A stretch of 43,351 nt of DNA, taken from assembly GCF_946479415.1 (NCBI RefSeq), contig NZ_CAMLFY010000025.1:1-43351 (forward strand). Reading direction: 5' to 3'. The DNA comes from an uncultured Shinella sp. GTDB lineage: Bacteria; Pseudomonadota; Alphaproteobacteria; Rhizobiales; Rhizobiaceae. Positions 40,801-43,351 of this stretch are shown piece after piece. The stretch's first letter is position 1; the number at the start of each line of letters is the position of its first letter. The notes beneath the pieces are model-generated. The model was not told the origin of the DNA and made no database searches. It worked only from the letters and a program-made list of their open reading frames with translations. Position numbers and translations under genes: made by a program.

Positions 40801-43351
40801 TATCGCCGACGCGGCCGGCCAGTGCGGCTGCGATGCGGGCCGTCGTCTCGTCGCCGATGCGATCGACTTCGGCGATCGGGCGGGAGAGGGCGTCGGAGAC
40901 GCGCAGCGACACGTCGCCGCCGACCCGTTCCAGATCGCTGAGACGCTCGGACAGCGTGTCGGAAATGCGCGAGGCCGCGGTGTCGACGATGCCGGAGACA
41001 TTGTCGACGCTGTGTTCGATGCGGGCTTCCAGCTTGCCGAGGTTTTCCTCCAGGCGGCTGCCGGTCGTGTCGAAGCGGTTTGCGACGCTGTCGACGGTCG
41101 TCTCCATGCGGGCGCCAAAGGCATCGGCGGCCTCGGCAATCTTCGAGGAGGTTTCGCTGAGGCGCTCGGCGACGGCGCCGGCGCTTTCGCGCACCCGGTG
41201 ATCGAGCAGGGCGGCGCTGCCGTCGATGGTGCGGCGCAGCGTCTCCTCATGCTGCTCCAGCGACATTTCCAGCATGCCGGCCGAGGTGGCGATCGAGGTG
41301 CCGATATTGGTGGCTTGCTCGTTCAGCGTTTCGGTGAGGTAGTTCCTGCCGTCGGTGATGGCGACGTTGATCGCATTGATGCGGTCGTCGAGCGTCGCGC
41401 GGATCTGCTCATGGGTGTTGACGAGCGAGCCGGCGAGCTGCGAGGCGCGGCCGGAAAGGGCTTCGGCAATCTCTGCGGCGCGGCCGGAGAAGGCGTCGGC
41501 GAATTCGGCAGCCTGGCCGTGCAGGACGCCGCCAAGCTGCTGGCTGCCTTCCGTCAATACCGTCTCGACGCGGTCTGCTGCGGCGTCGATCGACGACTGC
41601 ATGGCGCCGGCGCTGTTGGAGAGCACCGAGGCGAGGTTGGCCGTGCGGCCGGTGATGACTTCGTCGATCTGGCGGGCGGCACCCGTCAGGGCATTTTCGA
41701 CGCGGCCGGCGGCGGAGCCGACCGACTGTTCGAGCTGGCTGCCGGTGTCGTTCAGCATGGCCGAAAGGGCGGCCGTGCGTTCGGTGAGCGCGCTGTCCAG
41801 GCGGTTGTGGCTGGCGGCGATCGTCGAGGTAATTTCGTCGGCGCGCGCGCCAAGGGCTTCTTCCATGCGCGCCTGGGCGGCCTGGATGTCGGTGGCGATT
41901 GCCGTGCCGCGGTTGTCGAGCGCTTCCGTCAGACGGCGTTCGCTGCCCGAAATGCTTTCGGCCAGCGCATCCGCGCGGGCGCCAAAGCCGCTTTCGATGC
42001 GGTTCTGCACATCGGAAAGGCCGCCGAGCAGAGCCGCCGACTTTTCGGACAGCACCGCGCCGACACGCTCATGCGCACCGGAGACGGCGCTGTTGATAGC
42101 ATCCGCATGGCCGGAAACGGCGCTTTCGAGCACTTCCTGGCTGGTGGCGAGCGTCGTGGCCAGTGCGAAGGACTGGTCGGTCAGCGTGTTGCCGAGGCGG
42201 TCGATGCCGGTGGTGAGCAGGCCGTCGATCGCATCGCGGCCGCTGGCGACCGTCTCGTTGATCCGGCCGAGGCTCTCCATGAGCTTGGAGTCGAGCGAGC
42301 CGGCGCGCTGGTCGAAGGCCTGGGCGAATTCCTCGACGCGGTTGTCGAAGGCGCCGGCGATCTGGCCGACGGTGGCCTGCATGCGCTCATCGAAGAAGCC
42401 CGAGCGCAGGTCGAGATCCATGACCGTGTCGTCGGCGGCGTTTTTCAGGCTCTGGCGGAACTGCGCGCCCTTTTCATCGAGCGCGGCATTCATCGACTGG
42501 AGAACCTGGTCGAGGCCGTTGGTGACGGCATGCTGGCCGACCGACAGGCTTTCGCTGATCTCGCGGGTGCGGGCAATCAGCGTCTCGTTGAGCTGCTTGG
42601 CACGCTCGTTGAGGGCGGCGTTCAGCTTCTCGGTGTTGGTGTCGAGCGAGGAGGCGCGCGTCTCGAACTGCTGCAGCATATCGCGGCCGCGGGAATCGAG
42701 GCTCTTGGTCAGATGGTCGAGGCGGGCGTCGAACTCGTTGGCAAGCGCCAGACCGGAGGAAGAGAGGGTGGAAAGCAGGCTGTCGGTACGGGCCGAAAGC
42801 ATGGCGCCGATCGTCTGCGTCGCGCTGTCGGACTTTTCCATCAGCATGGCGGCGCGGGTGTCGAGCATCGAGGCGAAGGCCTCACCCGACGTCGCGAGGC
42901 GCTGCGTGATGTTGTCGCCGGCAACGGCGAGCTCGTCCTTCAGTTGCTCATGCGCGCCCGAAATCGACGAACGGATGCGCTCGGCGTGGCTGACGATGGC
43001 TTCGCGCTCGGAACCGAGTTCCTGCACCAGCGTACGCACGCGCATTTCATTGTCGGTATAGCTGCGCTCCAGCGCGTTCACTTCCGAATGCACGAGGGTT
43101 TCGAGCTCGGTGGCGCGCGCGATGGTCCGCTCGATGCCTTCGTTCATCGCCGACACTTCGCGGCGAACGGCCTGGCCGACGGTCATGATGCGATCGGTGG
43201 CGACGGTTTCCGGCTCGGAGAGACGCAAGGCCACTTCGGCCATGGAGCGGGCGGCGCTGCGCAGTTCGTGGGCGCGCGAAATCATGATCGCGAAGGCGAA
43301 GAACAGCATGATCGGCATGACGATGGCGACGACCATGCCGATGGCGCCGGG
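37814..43351 (-). CDS. Giant apolipoprotein-like repeat protein, GPR/RgsE-like polar growth scaffold (N-terminus beyond window)
   Basis: Visible part 1845 aa; the frame is open to the right edge, so the true start is outside (an internal Met is at 43336). The edge sequence PGAIGMVVAIVMPIMLFFAFAIMISRAHELR is a membrane helix. Nearly everything after it is amphipathic helix in 11/22-residue periods (SGRAAEIERVAGDTAQRIDTVL type), with almost no Pro in the repeats, no Cys, and Trp only twice near the C-terminus. A Pro/Gln linker (about 1640-1670) precedes a conserved C-terminal domain (about 1710-1840: RNPRHVVESLNSLSVDIARAI, GQQTFDEIKRKYEREPEF, SDTGKVYTML). Size and apolipoprotein-like repeats fit the Agrobacterium growth pole ring protein (about 2100 aa; RgsE in Sinorhizobium), required for unipolar growth. 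Homology is inferred from memory of the family. Confidence 0.8.
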   Translation of the reverse strand, partial: PGAIGMVVAIVMPIMLFFAFAIMISRAHELRSAARSMAEVALRLSEPETVATDRIMTVGQAVRREVSAMNEGIERTIARATELETLVHSEVNALERSYTDNEMRVRTLVQELGSEREAIVSHAERIRSSISGAHEQLKDELAVAGDNITQRLATSGEAFASMLDTRAAMLMEKSDSATQTIGAMLSARTDSLLSTLSSSGLALANEFDARLDHLTKSLDSRGRDMLQQFETRASSLDTNTEKLNAALNERAKQLNETLIARTREISESLSVGQHAVTNGLDQVLQSMNAALDEKGAQFRQSLKNAADDTVMDLDLRSGFFDERMQATVGQIAGAFDNRVEEFAQAFDQRAGSLDSKLMESLGRINETVASGRDAIDGLLTTGIDRLGNTLTDQSFALATTLATSQEVLESAVSGHADAINSAVSGAHERVGAVLSEKSAALLGGLSDVQNRIESGFGARADALAESISGSERRLTEALDNRGTAIATDIQAAQARMEEALGARADEITSTIAASHNRLDSALTERTAALSAMLNDTGSQLEQSVGSAAGRVENALTGAARQIDEVITGRTANLASVLSNSAGAMQSSIDAAADRVETVLTEGSQQLGGVLHGQAAEFADAFSGRAAEIAEALSGRASQLAGSLVNTHEQIRATLDDRINAINVAITDGRNYLTETLNEQATNIGTSIATSAGMLEMSLEQHEETLRRTIDGSAALLDHRVRESAGAVAERLSETSSKIAEAADAFGARMETTVDSVANRFDTTGSRLEENLGKLEARIEHSVDNVSGIVDTAASRISDTLSERLSDLERVGGDVSLRVSDALSRPIAEVDRIGDETTARIAAALAGRVGDIERVSANAADRIEGALSGRLDDIERVTTAAAERIDSTLTGRALEIDLIAENAAQRIDASLSGRAAEIERVAGDTAQRIDTVLSGRAAEIERIAGDVAQRIDTTLSGRTSDLERVAGAATTRLEDTLTERASEIARLTGEATDRIDGTLALRTGDIERVSTEASERIAATIDEKTGRIEERLGTMDRALTIGLDSVNRTIDGKAAGLAQTLRDAVSQAAQDMDAEAIRSAQSLAKTGEEFAHLSSSLRGAVSRAAQEMGVEAQRVAENIAKTGDEFAENLSVRNEAFTRAVDETTTAAVARFAETEGRLASQAQSLRTGLGDVEKALEARGASIRSTLDDRTRELNSMLASRTEELSRLINEEARPVINDYAAVGREAVERITGVGRETAESISSVARDSADRLRNENAALINAISARTADTLAAISSRTEEAAGAMRDIENGLAANVEGLIARLSESNGAIAGLVDAASQTLGAIDGRLTSTSERFTTSAERAADMVATTSRLLEGKVDRLSDISAGTLSQIGGIVGRFEDHSKILSQASDLLAAAQSNLVSTLEERQDALRSLSVGLVQRSEEIEKTMQSLEGMVEGVFSRAEERSNLIAGNLRGGIQSSFAEVGRILGETEKRAEAAASTLRDQLVKAGEEAGQSVEGAFTRAEERTKEVANRLRGSVGASLSDVDRLLSESGKKSEAATTVMRESMREAVEEAIGKFSGATEEIRRAASEIRKELDQTRGELKRGAFDLPEEAKENAAQMRRAVSEQIKALQDLSDIIGKSSSALEVSRPAVQQPVVQQQPVQETRAVEPRREEPAQLRGSLGLERAASATVPQRAQPLPAEADAKTAGEGGWMRDLLRGAVSREEAQFAQPRGEAQAARPADTRNPRHVVESLNSLSVDIARAIDHDASVDLWRRYQRGERDVFTRRLYTLKGQQTFDEIKRKYEREPEFRTAVDRYISDFEKLLADVARNDRDKVMTQTYLTSDTGKVYTMLAHAAGRFS
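40250..40975 (-). repeat. Array of eleven 66-bp (22-residue) units in the GPR-like gene
   Basis: On the minus strand, eleven uninterrupted units of 22 codons run from Ala at 40975 to Met at 40250 (visible residues 788-1029). Consensus is (A/T)xRI(D/E)xxLSGRxxxIERVxxxA; for example AQRIDASLSGRAAEIERV, AQRIDTVLSGRAAEIERI and AQRIDTTLSGRTSDLERV in three successive units. The middle units are close at DNA level too, the outer ones diverge. Confidence 0.92.

Noticed and set aside
40250..40975. Regular 66-bp spacing that could suggest a CRISPR-like array.
   Set aside because: Units are in-frame codons of a long gene with gradual divergence and no unique spacers; it is a protein repeat.

Overview
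This window looks like ordinary chromosome of a member of the Rhizobiaceae (Rhizobium / Agrobacterium / Sinorhizobium / Shinella group). The reasons are high GC throughout, a class II DAHP synthase, a malic enzyme with a phosphotransacetylase-like tail (the rhizobial Dme/Tme type), a cobalamin riboswitch ahead of bluB, a DUF2865 protein, short palindromic intergenic repeats, and a very large repeat protein that resembles the growth-pole-ring protein (GPR/RgsE) of polar-growing Rhizobiales. I see no integrase, transposase, phage gene, CRISPR array, rRNA or tRNA.

Layout. 1-5.4 kb: start of fumC (minus, runs off the left edge), a 533-bp gap, a secreted L,D-transpeptidase, gph, rpiA with a DUF2059 gene behind it, and a small secreted two-cysteine protein. 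5.6-10.4 kb: glutathione reductase, a LysR regulator whose end overlaps it, a 0.5-kb gap with a possible small gene, class II DAHP synthase and a GFA-family protein. 10.4-15.2 kb, minus strand: TadE/TadG-like pair, a DUF1003 membrane protein and an LTA-synthase-like sulfatase. 15.5-20 kb, plus strand: nadE, a small membrane protein and a TolB-like propeller packed within a few bases, then a CHASE4-like/GGDEF diguanylate cyclase. 20-25.3 kb: cobalamin riboswitch and bluB, a DUF2865 protein (minus), a PhyH-type dioxygenase and an ABC-F ATPase. 25.3-32.1 kb: a GST divergent from an HxlR regulator, malic enzyme, an LpxH-like phosphoesterase, an MFS transporter and a dipeptide epimerase. 32.2-36.5 kb: an Mla/MCE lipid-transport cluster (STAS-permease, ATPase, MCE protein, lipoprotein). 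36.5-43.35 kb, minus: a Tim44-domain protein and the giant repeat protein, whose N-terminus lies beyond the right edge.

Functional themes are central metabolism and cofactors (fumarase, RpiA, malic enzyme, NadE, BluB, DAHP synthase), thiol/redox defence (Gor, GST/HxlR, GFA) and the cell envelope (L,D-transpeptidase, sulfatase, Mla cluster, Tim44 protein, GPR-like scaffold). L,D-transpeptidase cross-linking and the GPR ring both belong to the unipolar growth mode of these bacteria, although the two genes are far apart here.

The most striking sequence feature is the GPR-like gene. It holds an exact array of eleven 66-bp (22-residue) units plus two separate tandem duplications of 36 and 62 residues, and its visible part has no cysteine. 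Other points are a 26-bp perfect palindrome inside the riboswitch, an inverted pair of a palindromic repeat about 16.5 kb apart, and bidirectional terminators lying in the 3' ends of coding regions. I did not find a convincing new multi-gene system. All calls come from reading the sequence; no database search was run.
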